Source: Lentzea nigeriaca
GTDB taxonomy: Bacteria; Actinomycetota; Actinomycetes; Mycobacteriales; Pseudonocardiaceae
Reading direction: 5' to 3'
Assembly: GCF_016907955.1 (NCBI RefSeq)
Contig: NZ_JAFBCX010000002.1
Coordinates: 310,001-374,000 of the forward strand
Length of the DNA: 64,000 nt
A model generated the notes under the pieces. The model searched no databases, was not told the DNA's origin, and was given only the letters and a program-made list of their open reading frames with translations. The position numbers were made by a program, and so were the translations under genes. Shown piece after piece: positions 1 through 8,181 of this stretch. Positions within the stretch are counted from its first letter, which is position 1. The number at the start of each line of letters is the position of its first letter.

Positions 1-96
1 GGGTCGCGTCTCACAAAATCTGACTTTGCAGTTGTAAACCGGGATTTCGCCTACCCGAACAGCTTGCCCAGGTGGGCCGCGGCGACTTTGAGATGA

Positions 97-585
97 CTCG
101 CGTCCGCGTGGACGTACAGTGCAGATGAGACGGATGACAGCACATCGCCGCTCGCGCATCTGAAGATCGGCACCGAGGAGTACCCGCGCAAGCAGATGCT
201 CAGCCACGAGAAGGAGATGCTGGGCCTGTACGTATCGTCGCATCCCCTCGACGGCGCAGAGCGGATCTTGCGGAAGTTCGCGCCCAAGCCGATCGCGGTC
301 GTGCTCGATGATCCACCGCGGGAAGGTGAGCTGATCGTCTCGGGCATGATCTCGTCCATCGAGCGCCGGGTGAACAAGAACGGTCAGCCCTGGGCCATCA
401 CGGTCATCGAGGACCTGGACGCTTCGATCGAAGTTCTGTTCTTCCCGAAGGCCTACGAGGTCTTGAGGGACGATCTGGAACTCGACTCCGCTGTCTGCGT
501 CAAGGGACGGGTGAATTGGCGCGAAGACAAGATGCGCGCCGGTCGACCGTTGTCGGACAGGAACGGCCAGCGTCCCCCGGAGTGA
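97..585 (+). pseudogene. dnaE: Internal fragment of DNA polymerase III alpha subunit (dnaE)
   Basis: The open frame reads as an internal piece of replicative DnaE. It includes the run MLGLYVSSHPLDG, the linker before the OB fold, and the OB-fold stretch with ISSIERRVNKNGQPWA, EDLDASIEVLFFP and VKGRVNWREDKM. A full DnaE is about 1150-1200 residues; only about 150 remain. Both ends are wrong: an in-frame stop sits at 94-96 and the polymerase-like sequence ends abruptly near 540 in an unrelated Arg/Pro tail. No start codon or ribosome site precedes it. It cannot be the working polymerase and is best read as a duplicated, truncated copy carried with the mobile DNA that follows. Confidence 0.8.
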
Positions 586-603
586 ACCGAGGAGACTTCA
601 AGA

Positions 604-650
604 CATGTCCTCGCCGGACGGGCAGGTCTCCAAAATGGTGCGGGGACATG
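604..650. repeat. Small imperfect inverted repeat
   Basis: The arms are CATGTCCTCGC (604-614) and GCGGGGACATG (640-650), with one mismatch and a 25-nt loop. The repeat lies between the dnaE scrap and the much larger palindrome at 677-826. It may be an element end or an RNA hairpin; nothing else in it can be recognised. Confidence 0.4.
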
Positions 651-676
651 CCGGCACATCACGTTCCAGCGGGGGC

Positions 677-826
677 CGGGGCACGCACCATCCCGTATGA
701 CCTCCCCGAGGGCAACCACACGCGTCAAGGGGGGCGTACCAGCGCATGATCCCGCCGAGGCGGTAGGTGCCCCCTTGACACGTGTGGTTGGGACGAGCCA
801 GGTCATACGGGATGGTGCGAGGCCCC
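677..826. repeat. Long near-perfect palindrome (MITE-like)
   Basis: The outer arms are perfect over 19 bp: 685-703 begins GCACCATCCCG and 800-818 ends CGGGATGGTGC. After a short poorly matched segment, the inner arms pair again (AACCACACGCGTCAAGG at 714-730 with CCTTGACACGTGTGGTT at 773-789, one mismatch). The outermost GGGGC/GCCCC bases also match across a small bulge. The central loop is about 33 nt. There is no open frame, so a miniature inverted-repeat element or a large RNA hairpin fits. A terminator is less likely because there is no T-tract and no gene directly upstream. Confidence 0.7.
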
Positions 827-941
827 TCGATTGGGTGGTTTACGCAAGTCTCGTGACAATTCCCGCGGGTGCGGCCGTTGTGAGTTGTACATGACCGAAA
901 TATCCGCAGGCCAGGTTGACCGCGTTACTGAGGGAGCCATC

Positions 942-1430
942 ATGAGTGAAGATCGAGTCACTCGCATCATGAACGGCCTGTCCACTCACATCGCTCTACC
1001 GTCCAACGATGTGGTGTGGAGAGTTGACGCGCTGCTCGGACAGGAAGATGAAATCTTCATCGATGTGCGTCACTCATTGGAGGATGACCCGATCAGTGGA
1101 ATTGGCGTCGTGATCACAGCGACACGCGTGATCCGTGCTCGATGGTCAACTCCAAGGCAGAAAGTTGCAGGCCAGTCGACTGTAGCCGTTGAGACGTGGT
1201 CACGTCGGGCACTCATGACAGCCAGCGTCGATGCCAGTGAGGAGTTGAGAGTCAATCGCGACGCTGATTGGGCGCGTGATTGGGGAGCCGAGTGGCCACC
1301 TGATTCAGTCCTGACGCTGCGCTACGAAGGACAGCCGGACCCGCTCACGCTGCCTCTGCAGGAAGGACCGGCTCACCGCAAGGAGTTCCGAGAGCTCGTG
1401 CCTGCACTCTTGGCAGACCTCAGTAGGTAG
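942..1430 (+). CDS. Hypothetical protein, PH-like fold suspected
   Basis: This 162-residue soluble protein has no signal peptide and no membrane segment. The start is placed at the ATG following GAGGGAGCC (6 nt spacing); an in-frame ATG at 891 has a poorer site. The pattern of short hydrophobic strands (GIGVVITATRVIRARW, then VLTLRYEG and LTLPLQ) ending in an amphipathic helix (EFRELVPALLADL) resembles small bacterial PH-like domains, but this is inference only. It lies in a region of mobile-element scraps and has no operon partner. No function can be assigned. Confidence 0.6.
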   Translation: MSEDRVTRIMNGLSTHIALPSNDVVWRVDALLGQEDEIFIDVRHSLEDDPISGIGVVITATRVIRARWSTPRQKVAGQSTVAVETWSRRALMTASVDASEELRVNRDADWARDWGAEWPPDSVLTLRYEGQPDPLTLPLQEGPAHRKEFRELVPALLADLSR

Positions 1431-1995
1431 CGTGATGCACGACAGGCGAAGCGCATGACCAATCTTTCGACGCCGAAGACCTGGTCAGGTTGTACTGAAC
1501 GAGCAAGATCGAGTCCCCTGCTTACCCCTCGTTTATGACGTCGACTGTCCACAAGTAGCCGAAGTCCACGAACGGACTGGCGACCGGAAAGTCCCAGCTC
1601 ACAACAACTATCGGCAAGCATCCACAGTGCACTGCGAAGCAAGATCAGCAAGCCGCGCACGCTCCGGCACTGCACCTGCGTCGGCTCGCTGCGGGAGATC
1701 TCTTCGAGACCTACTCTGAAAGCTTCGGGCACGTCTGGAACCTATTCAAGCCAGCAACGTTCTGAGGGAGCCACATGGCCCGCGTGGACTACTTCCACGA
1801 CCGCCTCGAACTTCTACTGGTACGTTCGACGGCGCGGCCTGAAATGGGTTCACCCGTACGACCTCGACGCCTGCCGGCATGCGGAGATCAGGCCCTGACG
1901 CCCGCATCGCTCCGCCTGGGGTAGCGCCATACACAGCCCCACGTTCACCCAAACGGATGTTCGCCGAGTACCGCCAGAAGGGCGATGATGATCGA
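1431..1995. other. Gene-poor stretch with small gene remnants
   Basis: No convincing full gene lies between the PH-like gene and mrr. At 1775 an ATG follows a good GAGGGAG site and opens a 49-codon frame starting MARVDYFHD, which ends at 1924. Another frame over the same DNA reads NFYWYVRRRGLKWVHPYD. Both look like debris rather than working genes. Base composition appears lower in GC than the rest of the window, consistent with acquired DNA. Confidence 0.4.
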
Positions 1996-2883
1996 ATGGC
2001 CATCGTCGATATGCCGTCAACGCGTGTGTTGCTTTGGTCCACATTGCGGGCGGTGTTCCAGCTGGGTGGCTCAGCTTCGATACCTGAGATCGTTGAGACG
2101 GTGACCAAAGACGAGGGCCTCACAGACGAGCAGCAATCTGTCCTTCACAACGACGGCCCAAAGACGGAGATCGAGTATCGGCTGTCATGGGCACGTACGC
2201 GACTAAAGGGAATGGGACTGCTGACGAATAGTGCCCGCGGAGTATGGGCACTCACGGACGAAGCCAATGCAATACTGGCCGATCGGGAGGCGACTGGTGA
2301 CCAGCAGCGACAGCGTATAGACGCGCGGTTCTCAGCATTTGTTGGCGAACGGCGTAAGTCGCGCAGAACCAGGCCGCCGCAGCTCAACGGTGATGCAGAG
2401 TCAGGCGAGCAAGACGAGTTGACCTGGCAGGAGCAGCTGCTTAAGCATCTAATGGCGATGCAGCCCGACGCGTTCGAACGTTTGGCGAAGAGGCTGCTCC
2501 GGGAGGCAGACTTCGACAGTGTCACAGTGACAGGCAAGAGCGGCGATGGAGGCATTGACGGCTTCGGCGTTTATCGATTTGGCCTGGTCAGCTTCCCCGT
2601 GTTCTTTCAGTGCAAGCGCTATCGCGGCAGCGTCGGCTCCGGTGCTGTGCGTGATTTCCGAGGTGCCATGTCAGGTCGTGGCGATAAGGGTCTGTTGATC
2701 ACAACAGGGTCGTTTACTGCCGACGCGAAGAGGGAGGCGAACCGCGACGGCGCTCAAGCCATCGATCTCATCGACGGCGATCGGCTATGCGACCTGCTCA
2801 AGCAGTACGAGCTTGGCGTACGGATTGAGATACGCCAAGTCGAGGAGGTAAGTATAGAAGCTTCCTTCTTCAGCGACGTGTAA
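1996..2883 (+). CDS. mrr: Mrr-family restriction endonuclease
   Basis: A 295-residue two-domain protein. Residues 1 to about 95 are the Mrr N-terminal winged-helix region (EYRLSWARTRLKGMGLL, SARGVWALT). A charged linker follows, then a PD-(D/E)xK nuclease domain with GKSGDGGIDGFG and the catalytic FFQCKRY, then VRDFRGAMSGRGDKGLLITTG. Mrr proteins cut DNA carrying foreign methylation (type IV restriction) in the cytoplasm. The start chosen is ATG 1996, matching family N-termini; ATG 1957 would add 13 residues. It stands alone without methylase or specificity genes, as expected for type IV systems. The surrounding debris suggests it is island cargo. Confidence 0.88.
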   Translation: MAIVDMPSTRVLLWSTLRAVFQLGGSASIPEIVETVTKDEGLTDEQQSVLHNDGPKTEIEYRLSWARTRLKGMGLLTNSARGVWALTDEANAILADREATGDQQRQRIDARFSAFVGERRKSRRTRPPQLNGDAESGEQDELTWQEQLLKHLMAMQPDAFERLAKRLLREADFDSVTVTGKSGDGGIDGFGVYRFGLVSFPVFFQCKRYRGSVGSGAVRDFRGAMSGRGDKGLLITTGSFTADAKREANRDGAQAIDLIDGDRLCDLLKQYELGVRIEIRQVEEVSIEASFFSDV

Positions 2884-3144
2884 GCACGCGGCATCCGCCG
2901 CCACGCCCTTATCTCACACAGTAGTAGTGAAGTCCTGCAACGGGCTTGCCCTGACGTGGCTCAGGCGACCAACACCTGGATCGATCGCCAAGGGTCCGCT
3001 TGGCCGGGTCGACCTGGCCAGCGAGAAGCCGATGGGGCAGTATTCAATGGAGGGGTCTGGTTCGTTGGAGCTGCATTCCATCGGAACGCCATGTTTCGTG
3101 GGCTATGTTCGATAATCGGAAACACGGGAAGGTGTGACGCATCC
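2884..3144. other. Spacer between mrr and the SUKH gene
   Basis: A spacer of 261 bases with no recognisable gene. The open frame of the SUKH gene extends back to about 2956, but the residues encoded there have no family character. Confidence 0.4.
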
Positions 3145-3669
3145 ATGGCTGACTGGGAAGAGCTGATCGGGCTCTCAGTCCTGCTGCGTCAGCAACTCGG
3201 CAGCCTAGATCCAGAGCTGAGCCCCTTCAGAATTCCTGGCGAAGGGGCCACGGAGGAGCAACTCCGCGCAGCCGAAAGCAGGATTGACGCCCCACTGGAT
3301 CCCATGTATCGCGACTTCGCTCGATACGCCAATGGGTGGCCTTATTTCTTCACCTACGCTCACCTGCTCGGTGCCGAACAGTTCGGGCAAGGCGAACTTT
3401 GGCAAAAGGGGAACGAGCTTCTTTGGCTCTACTACAGCGAAGGTCCTCCACGGGGCGCGTTCCCGTCACTGGCTGAGCTGACTATAATTGGAGTGGGCGC
3501 TGAAGTTACGGATCTGTTTGTAATTTGGCGAACCGGACCCGTTTTCGACGGTGGCCACCAGGTTTCCTGGCTTGCGGGTGAGGAAGTTGACCGATATGCA
3601 AATTTTCGCACATTCCTACTTTCTGTAAACCAATACCTGCAAAGCGATATTAAGAAATTTAGTGCGTGA
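3145..3669 (+). CDS. SMI1/KNR4 (SUKH) family protein
   Basis: A 174-residue protein. The segment after residue 30 (GATEEQLRAAESRIDAPLDPMYRDFARYANGWP) is the typical SUKH opening: a helix of small and charged residues, then LDPxYRDF and an NGW motif. Later strands (LTIIGVGAEVTDLFVIW) fit the rest of the fold. SUKH proteins often act as immunity proteins against contact-dependent or polymorphic toxins, and some are regulators. No toxin gene is adjacent, so this may be an orphan immunity gene. The start is ATG 3145, after GGGAAGG at slightly long spacing. The AT-richer 3' end suggests acquisition. Confidence 0.78.
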   Translation: MADWEELIGLSVLLRQQLGSLDPELSPFRIPGEGATEEQLRAAESRIDAPLDPMYRDFARYANGWPYFFTYAHLLGAEQFGQGELWQKGNELLWLYYSEGPPRGAFPSLAELTIIGVGAEVTDLFVIWRTGPVFDGGHQVSWLAGEEVDRYANFRTFLLSVNQYLQSDIKKFSA

Positions 3670-3849
3670 AGATCGCGGAGAACCGGACCGGGCGCCGCCT
3701 GTCGCCGAATAGCCTCCAGCTCGTGATGCCACTGCTGCACCCTCAGCACAACCGTGATAGTTCTCGCATTGTGGTATTTCCGCGATCGATTCGGGTAGGG
3801 CTGAACGACATGCCTGTTGGAGCCATGAGTCCTGAGGAAAGGCGAGCTG

Positions 3850-4010
3850 GCCACGTCGGAACGTCTGGTGGCCTCGCGGCAGCGGCCGCATTCGACCGGG
3901 GTGGAGTCGACCACCTGGATCGCGTCGGTCCACAGGTCGGTGTCTCGCGCGCAAACAAAGGCCCAGCCGGTTGCGGGGCACCACGGAGTACCTATCCGTG
4001 TGCTGTGCAC
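3850..4010 (-). pseudogene. IS982-type transposase fragment
   Basis: The minus strand encodes DTDLWTDAIQVVDSTPVECG followed by an Arg-rich run ending RRSD. This is the first catalytic Asp region of DDE transposases of the IS982 type. Homology stops after that motif; the rest of the frame is unrelated and family residues such as GYCASHSR are missing. Only about 50 codons remain and no terminal inverted repeats are visible. It is a dead insertion-sequence scrap marking past transposition. Confidence 0.6.
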
Positions 4011-4050
4011 GTCATGTGTGGTGTGGACGGTGCGGCAGGCGCGTCACTCG

Positions 4051-4105
4051 CCTGCGGGGTGCGGCACCCGCACGCCGGGGTTGCGCGGGTGCCGCACGCC
4101 GCAGG
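4051..4105 (-). terminator. Strong GC hairpin at the end of a minus-strand gene fragment
   Basis: A long stem is made of CCTGCGG / CCGCAGG (outer) and GTGCGGCACCCGC / GCGGGTGCCGCAC (inner, 4059-4071 and 4085-4097), separated by a single mismatched pair, with a 13-nt loop. It starts directly beyond the stop codon at 4106-4108 of the minus-strand fragment. No T-tract follows, so it would act as a GC-rich actinobacterial-type terminator. Confidence 0.5.
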
Positions 4106-4324
4106 TCATGTCACCCGGTCGCGCTCGGCCAGCACCGCGTCATGGACCGCCTTGCGGCGCTTGCCTCCGACCGACAATCCGGTCGCGCGCAGGGCGTGCA
4201 GCAGCGCGTCGCGGGAGAGCCGGTCGCCCAGCTCGGTCGCGGCCCGGCGTGCGGCGGGCATCAGGTCGGAGATGTCCACCCCGTCGATCACTACCCGCTC
4301 GAGGTCGGCGGTGTCGGTCGCCAT
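4106..4324 (-). pseudogene. C-terminal fragment resembling an integrative-element replication/transfer protein
   Basis: About 72 codons read MATDTADLERVVIDG, then DLMPAARRAATELG and LSRDALLHALRATGLSVGGK. The last part looks like the small C-terminal helical module seen in DUF2637-type and similar proteins of actinomycete integrative elements, where a helix pair ends in a GGKRR turn. The frame runs back without a clear start into the antisense of a tRNA-Arg remnant, so no complete gene is present. The assignment is tentative; the position next to an att scar supports it. Confidence 0.35.
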
Positions 4325-4529
4325 CTCGCCGCGTCGACCGGCCAACCGCCGCCACCGCAGCCGCAGCGACCGATCCGGGCGCTCGCCATCGGCGGCGTCA
4401 GTCGTGTTGCCGCTGGTCGGTCGCGGCCGGGCTGCCGGGCTAGGGATTGGAGACCCTGGCCTGGACTGAAAGTGGACGCTCACCTGCGCAGATGGACTGC
4501 GCGGACCGTGGGAGACGATCTTCGCTCCG

Positions 4530-4572
4530 CTACGGATCAGAAGGTTACAGGTTCGAATCCTGTCGAGCGCGC
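4530..4572 (+). repeat. tRNA-Arg(ACG) 3'-half remnant, probable att scar (copy 1)
   Basis: The sequence runs from the anticodon loop CTACGGA (anticodon ACG at 4532-4534) through the variable region, the T arm CAGGTTCGAATCCTG and the 3' acceptor strand. The D arm, the 5' acceptor strand and a matching 5' anticodon stem are absent, so it is not a working tRNA. It matches 8182-8224 over 43 nt with three differences. Integrases of actinomycete elements use exactly this anticodon-to-3'-end part of tRNA genes as att cores. Confidence 0.75.
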
Positions 4573-4705
4573 TTTGTTGCATCCTTGATCATTCTGCTTC
4601 CTTCGAATTCACTGTGTTGATCTTGTGGGTGCCCGAGCGTTCCGGCGGGCGGGTGTCCACAGAATCAGCGCGTGAACGTTGGTGGCGGTGGCTAAGGCCG
4701 CCTAT

Positions 4706-4993
4706 TCAACTGTCGCCAGTTCTCGGGCCTTTTTCGGTGCCGCATCGGGTGCAGAACCGGCGAGCGACGCCAGCGCACTCGCGGCAGATTGCTTGCTCCT
4801 TGCCGCGCTTGGCGTCGATCGGCCGAGTTCGTCGCCTGCTGGGCATGTCGGCGAGGAGGCGCCGCACCTGCTCGTCGGAGAGGCCGCATTGCCGGCCAAT
4901 CCTCCTGAGCCCCCATCCCCGTGCTGCGGCGTCAACCATCGCCTCGATGCGGGCGGCTTCGACAAGCTGCAGCACGTCGGTGAGCAGCTGCAC
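4706..4993 (-). CDS. Small HTH / zinc-ribbon protein, possibly a fragment
   Basis: The frame is open far upstream, so the start is uncertain; the GTG at 4993 gives 95 residues. Residues 20-50 (VDAAARGWGLRRIGRQCGLS) form a helix-turn-helix-like segment. The C-terminal half has a CREC...CTRC pattern near residues 70-84 that could bind zinc. Such short HTH-zinc proteins occur in phage and integrative elements. No ribosome site is evident, and the gene may be the tail of a once larger protein. Function unknown. Confidence 0.35.
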   Translation of the reverse strand: MQLLTDVLQLVEAARIEAMVDAAARGWGLRRIGRQCGLSDEQVRRLLADMPSRRRTRPIDAKRGKEQAICRECAGVARRFCTRCGTEKGPRTGDS

Positions 4994-5136
4994 GCGCCTG
5001 GTCGGGCGCCGTGGTTTCGTAACGCTCGGCGGCGGCGGCGCCGGCAGCCGGTCGGCACCGGCCGAGAAGTGCTCGGCGGGGACGACGGGGCGATGAACGC
5101 GGCCCCGTCGAAGGGTGGCCGACCGGCTGCGTGCGG

Positions 5137-7005
5137 CTACTTGAGCGGCGTGCCGCCGGAGTTGTGGTAGGCGATCGTCTTGTTGATCAGGTTCCCGCCG
5201 TCGGACTCGACCGTGGTCTGTTCCTGCTGCCCCGGGCCGAACAGGAGGGCGGCGATGTGCGAGTTCGCCACCTGGTCGAGGTGCGAGAAGAGCCAGTCGA
5301 CCTTGTCGTCCTTGTAGTGGCCGAAGGTGTTGTTCTGCGCCGCGTTGCCCAGGGGGATCTGCCACAGGACCACCGGCTTGCCCACCGACTCGGCCATCGT
5401 CTTGTAGAACGCCAGTTGGGCGGCGGCCTTCTGGTCGGTCCAGAAGTAGTCGCGGCCGCCGTGGGCGGGCTGCGCGTACCAGCCCGCGTCGCGGTCCGAC
5501 ACGTCGGTGGCCAGGAAGTCGGCGTTCTGTGCGCCGAGGCGGGCGTAGTCCGTGACGCACTGCGGGGTGTTCTGCTGCCAGTCGAAGCAGGACAGGTGCA
5601 ATCCGGCGGCGGTGTTCGGCGCGTACTTGTGCGCCATGTCGATCAGGCAGCGGGCGAGCCCGGCGGCGCTGTCCTCCTGCGATCCGCAGTCCGTCGGATT
5701 CGCGGCCCTGACCTGCGCGGCGACCTGGTGCGGGTCGCCGAGCGACCGGACGAAGCCCCAGAAGTCGGGCTCGATGTCGATCATGTCGTGCGAGGTGCCG
5801 ATCTTCTGGAGGAAGAAGCGGTAGTCGTTCAGGTAACGGGTGAGCAGGTCGGCCCTGTTGATGGCCTTGACCTCGCCCGGACCATCGCCCTCGCCCGCCA
5901 GATCACCGAGGTCGCGCAGCGAGTACCAGGTCCAGAGGAACTTCTGCGGGCGCGGGGTGCCCTTGTAGGTCTCCTGAGCCGCCTTGGCGTCCCGCCAGGT
6001 CACGTACGTGCCGGGCGCCGTGGTGCTGCCGTTCCAGCAGCCCCACCAGCCCGTCCACGCGTCCTGGCAGCGGGTCGCCGTGTAGTAGTCCGACGAGGGC
6101 GCGGGCTGGCTGTGCACGTAGGCGTACTGCACGTCGAACGGCGCGGCGTTCGCTGAGGCGTCGTTCATCATGCCGCCGATGAGCACCGTGTTGCTGCCCA
6201 TGAAACTCTTCGCCGAGTTGCCGCTGTCGGCGGTCCGAGTCGCCGAAGTCGCCGGAGCCGCCGACGTCGGAGCCTGGCTCGCTGGAGCGCTGCTGCTCGG
6301 CGTGGCAGGTGTGGTGGGCGCGGCGTTGCTGGTGGAGCTCCCCGTGTTTCCGGTGCCGCTGATGCTGTCGGCCGGGACGAGCTGCCACTGCTGGTTGGCG
6401 CCGTTCCAGTCGTGGTACAGGGCGATGCGGCCCCCGTTGGCCTTGGAGCCGATCGGGACCTCGACGGCCTTGCCGTTGAAGCGGTTGATCAGACGCACGT
6501 AGCCGTCCGACGACTTCTCCAGGTGGAACTGCTGGTTGGCGCCGTTCAGGTCGCTCCACTGCACCACCTGGGAGCCTTCGGTCTTCGACCATCCGTAGTC
6601 GTCCAGCACCTTGCCGGAGTGCCGGTTCTGCAGCCGGTAGTTCCCGTCACCCGCGTCAATGAACTTCCATTGCTGGTTCGCCCCGCCGGTGCGGCTCCAC
6701 TGCACCACCGCGGCGCCGTCGTACGCGCCGTAGCCGTAGTCGTCCAGCACCTGGCCGGTGCTGCGGTTGACCAGCAGGTACCAGGTGCTGCTGTCCACGG
6801 TTTCCGCCAAGGCCGTGCTGACCACGGCCACGGAGCCGCCCACGACCGCCAGGCCGACGGCCGCCCAGAAACCCCGACGCAGGTGCAACCGACGGCGGCG
6901 ATGCGCCTGCGGCCGCCCAAGACCAGCCGAGCGGAACGACGTGCGACTGCGGCGGGCGTGGCCGCCGGGCTCCGCCTCCGGGGACGTGGATGGGCGAGGA
7001 AACAT
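5137..7005 (-). CDS. Secreted RICIN-lectin protein with TIM-barrel-like catalytic domain
   Basis: A 622-residue exported protein. A basic N-terminus with RRGFWAAVG precedes a hydrophobic export segment near residues 45-68. A beta-trefoil RICIN domain (about 70-215) follows, with three QxW-type repeats (NQQWKF, NQQFHL, NQQWQL). Next come an Ala/Ser/Thr/Pro linker and a C-terminal domain of about 340 residues. The DIEPDFWGF motif there, with acidic residues at a strand end, and later VVLWQIPLGN resemble glycoside-hydrolase barrels, but no GH family can be named. The start is ATG 7005, 9 nt after AAGGAG; an upstream frame has no such site. It probably binds and cleaves a polysaccharide outside the cell. 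It lies between the two tRNA-Arg scars. Confidence 0.75.
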   Translation of the reverse strand: MFPRPSTSPEAEPGGHARRSRTSFRSAGLGRPQAHRRRRLHLRRGFWAAVGLAVVGGSVAVVSTALAETVDSSTWYLLVNRSTGQVLDDYGYGAYDGAAVVQWSRTGGANQQWKFIDAGDGNYRLQNRHSGKVLDDYGWSKTEGSQVVQWSDLNGANQQFHLEKSSDGYVRLINRFNGKAVEVPIGSKANGGRIALYHDWNGANQQWQLVPADSISGTGNTGSSTSNAAPTTPATPSSSAPASQAPTSAAPATSATRTADSGNSAKSFMGSNTVLIGGMMNDASANAAPFDVQYAYVHSQPAPSSDYYTATRCQDAWTGWWGCWNGSTTAPGTYVTWRDAKAAQETYKGTPRPQKFLWTWYSLRDLGDLAGEGDGPGEVKAINRADLLTRYLNDYRFFLQKIGTSHDMIDIEPDFWGFVRSLGDPHQVAAQVRAANPTDCGSQEDSAAGLARCLIDMAHKYAPNTAAGLHLSCFDWQQNTPQCVTDYARLGAQNADFLATDVSDRDAGWYAQPAHGGRDYFWTDQKAAAQLAFYKTMAESVGKPVVLWQIPLGNAAQNNTFGHYKDDKVDWLFSHLDQVANSHIAALLFGPGQQEQTTVESDGGNLINKTIAYHNSGGTPLK

Positions 7006-7517
7006 GTCGATGCGCTCCTTCAACCGGTGCCTCTGCCCAGACCTCTGTCCGGACACCACCCAGTTGCCACCGCCCCCGCAAAAGGTTGCCCCGGACCGCC
7101 AAGATTTTTCGGGCACCGCGCGCCGCCTGGGGCGCAAAAGAACGTACTGCGCCTCATCGACCGTGAACGGCTCGACCTCTCGGGTGCAGCCGCTCTTGCT
7201 TCAGCCTCGGGTCACCCAGCCAACCCGCCAACTTGCCGCAGCTCACGACCGCGCAGGGGGCGGTGAGGTCGACGGGGTCAGCTTCCCAACCCGGCAGAGG
7301 CGGTCCAACTCGCCGCACAGGGTCCCCATGCGTCCCGCTGGTCGTCGATGAATTCCGACCCCAGCGCCCACATCAGCCCGTCAACTTGTGCATGCTCCGC
7401 GACCTCGCTCGATACTGGGCTACTCCCTTTGTGCACCCCGATCAGCAACCACGCCATGGCGTACTTGGCCGCGTTCTCGTGTACTCCACCTACTCACGCT
7501 GTCGAGGTAGCGCTCCT
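7006..7517. other. Intergenic region between divergent genes, with a possible small minus-strand remnant
   Basis: This stretch holds the divergent upstream regions of the RICIN gene and the membrane-protein gene. A minus-strand frame from ATG 7457 to stop 7278 (59 codons; MAWLLIGVHKGSSP, then LMWALGSEFIDDQRDAWG) has a protein-like composition, but no ribosome site and an immediate upstream stop. It may be the tail of a lost gene. No clear promoter boxes can be assigned. Confidence 0.3.
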
Positions 7518-8018
7518 ATGGAACCACCGCAGAACTACCACCACCAGTACAGTCCACAGCCTCCAATTCCAGGCCATTTCCCGCAACCGACTGGGTACAC
7601 CTACTATCGGCAGCCGAGGCCTCCGGTGTATCCGGTGGTGATATGGACCGTGTTCTTTGGGCTCTTTGGGATTATTGCGGCGGCTCTCCGTGCGGGCAGG
7701 GCAGCAAGAGGCGGGCACCCGCAGGCTCCATATTGGGTGGCGTGGGCGGTTACGTTTTTCGTTGGAATTGTATTGTGGGTCGTGTTGCTTGGCGCAGGAG
7801 GGTTGGGGAATATTGGCGCCGAGACGGTAGAGCATAGGATCACGAGTGGCGACACGAAATGGACCAACGGTGTGCGTGCTACGTCTGCACATTGCAGTCC
7901 GATAGACGTTGGCCGGGATGGCGCGGGATTTTATTCGTGTTCAATCACGAAGGCGGACGGCTCTCACGGAACGCTGAATGTCTGGGCTGACACCGATGGC
8001 AGCATCGAGAGCAGGTGA
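7518..8018 (+). CDS. Proline-rich small membrane protein
   Basis: A 166-residue protein. The N-terminal 45 residues are rich in Pro, Gln and Tyr (PPQNYHHQYSPQPPIPG). Two membrane segments follow (about 42-58 YPVVIWTVFFGLFGIIAA and 75-95 VAWAVTFFVGIVLWVVLL). The C-terminal part of about 65 residues has two cysteines (SAHCSPID, YSCSITK) and looks like the small DUF4333-type exported domains. The start ATG has GAGGTAG 9 nt upstream. The coding sequence is visibly less GC-rich than the surrounding genes, in keeping with its position inside the tRNA-bounded segment. Function unknown. Confidence 0.7.
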   Translation: MEPPQNYHHQYSPQPPIPGHFPQPTGYTYYRQPRPPVYPVVIWTVFFGLFGIIAAALRAGRAARGGHPQAPYWVAWAVTFFVGIVLWVVLLGAGGLGNIGAETVEHRITSGDTKWTNGVRATSAHCSPIDVGRDGAGFYSCSITKADGSHGTLNVWADTDGSIESR

Positions 8019-8181
8019 CAATCCGAGGAGCGTGTCATATTGCAAAAGTAGCCTTCATTGCCGGGGTGTTACGTTAACCCGCCACGGCTCACGATCATGG
8101 ACGGCCGGTGAGATCGTCGGGTTAGCCTTCTAACTCGACAGAGGCCATTACGCGGACCGCCGTGGACGGGCATACCGGGAC
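8019..8181. other. Intergenic stretch before the second tRNA-Arg scar
   Basis: No gene or clear signal is seen. The 14-mer CGACAGAGGCCATT at 8136-8149 recurs at 8939-8952 on the other side of the macro-domain gene; this may be chance. Confidence 0.3.

Noticed and set aside
4530..4572. Complete tRNA-Arg gene
   Set aside because: The D arm, the 5' acceptor strand and the paired 5' anticodon stem cannot be found at either copy.
4330..4582. Minus-strand extension reading MQQSALDRIRTCNLLIRSG in front of the element gene fragment
   Set aside because: This is the well-known spurious translation of antisense tRNA (here the tRNA-Arg half). Only the part after about residue 85 has protein character.
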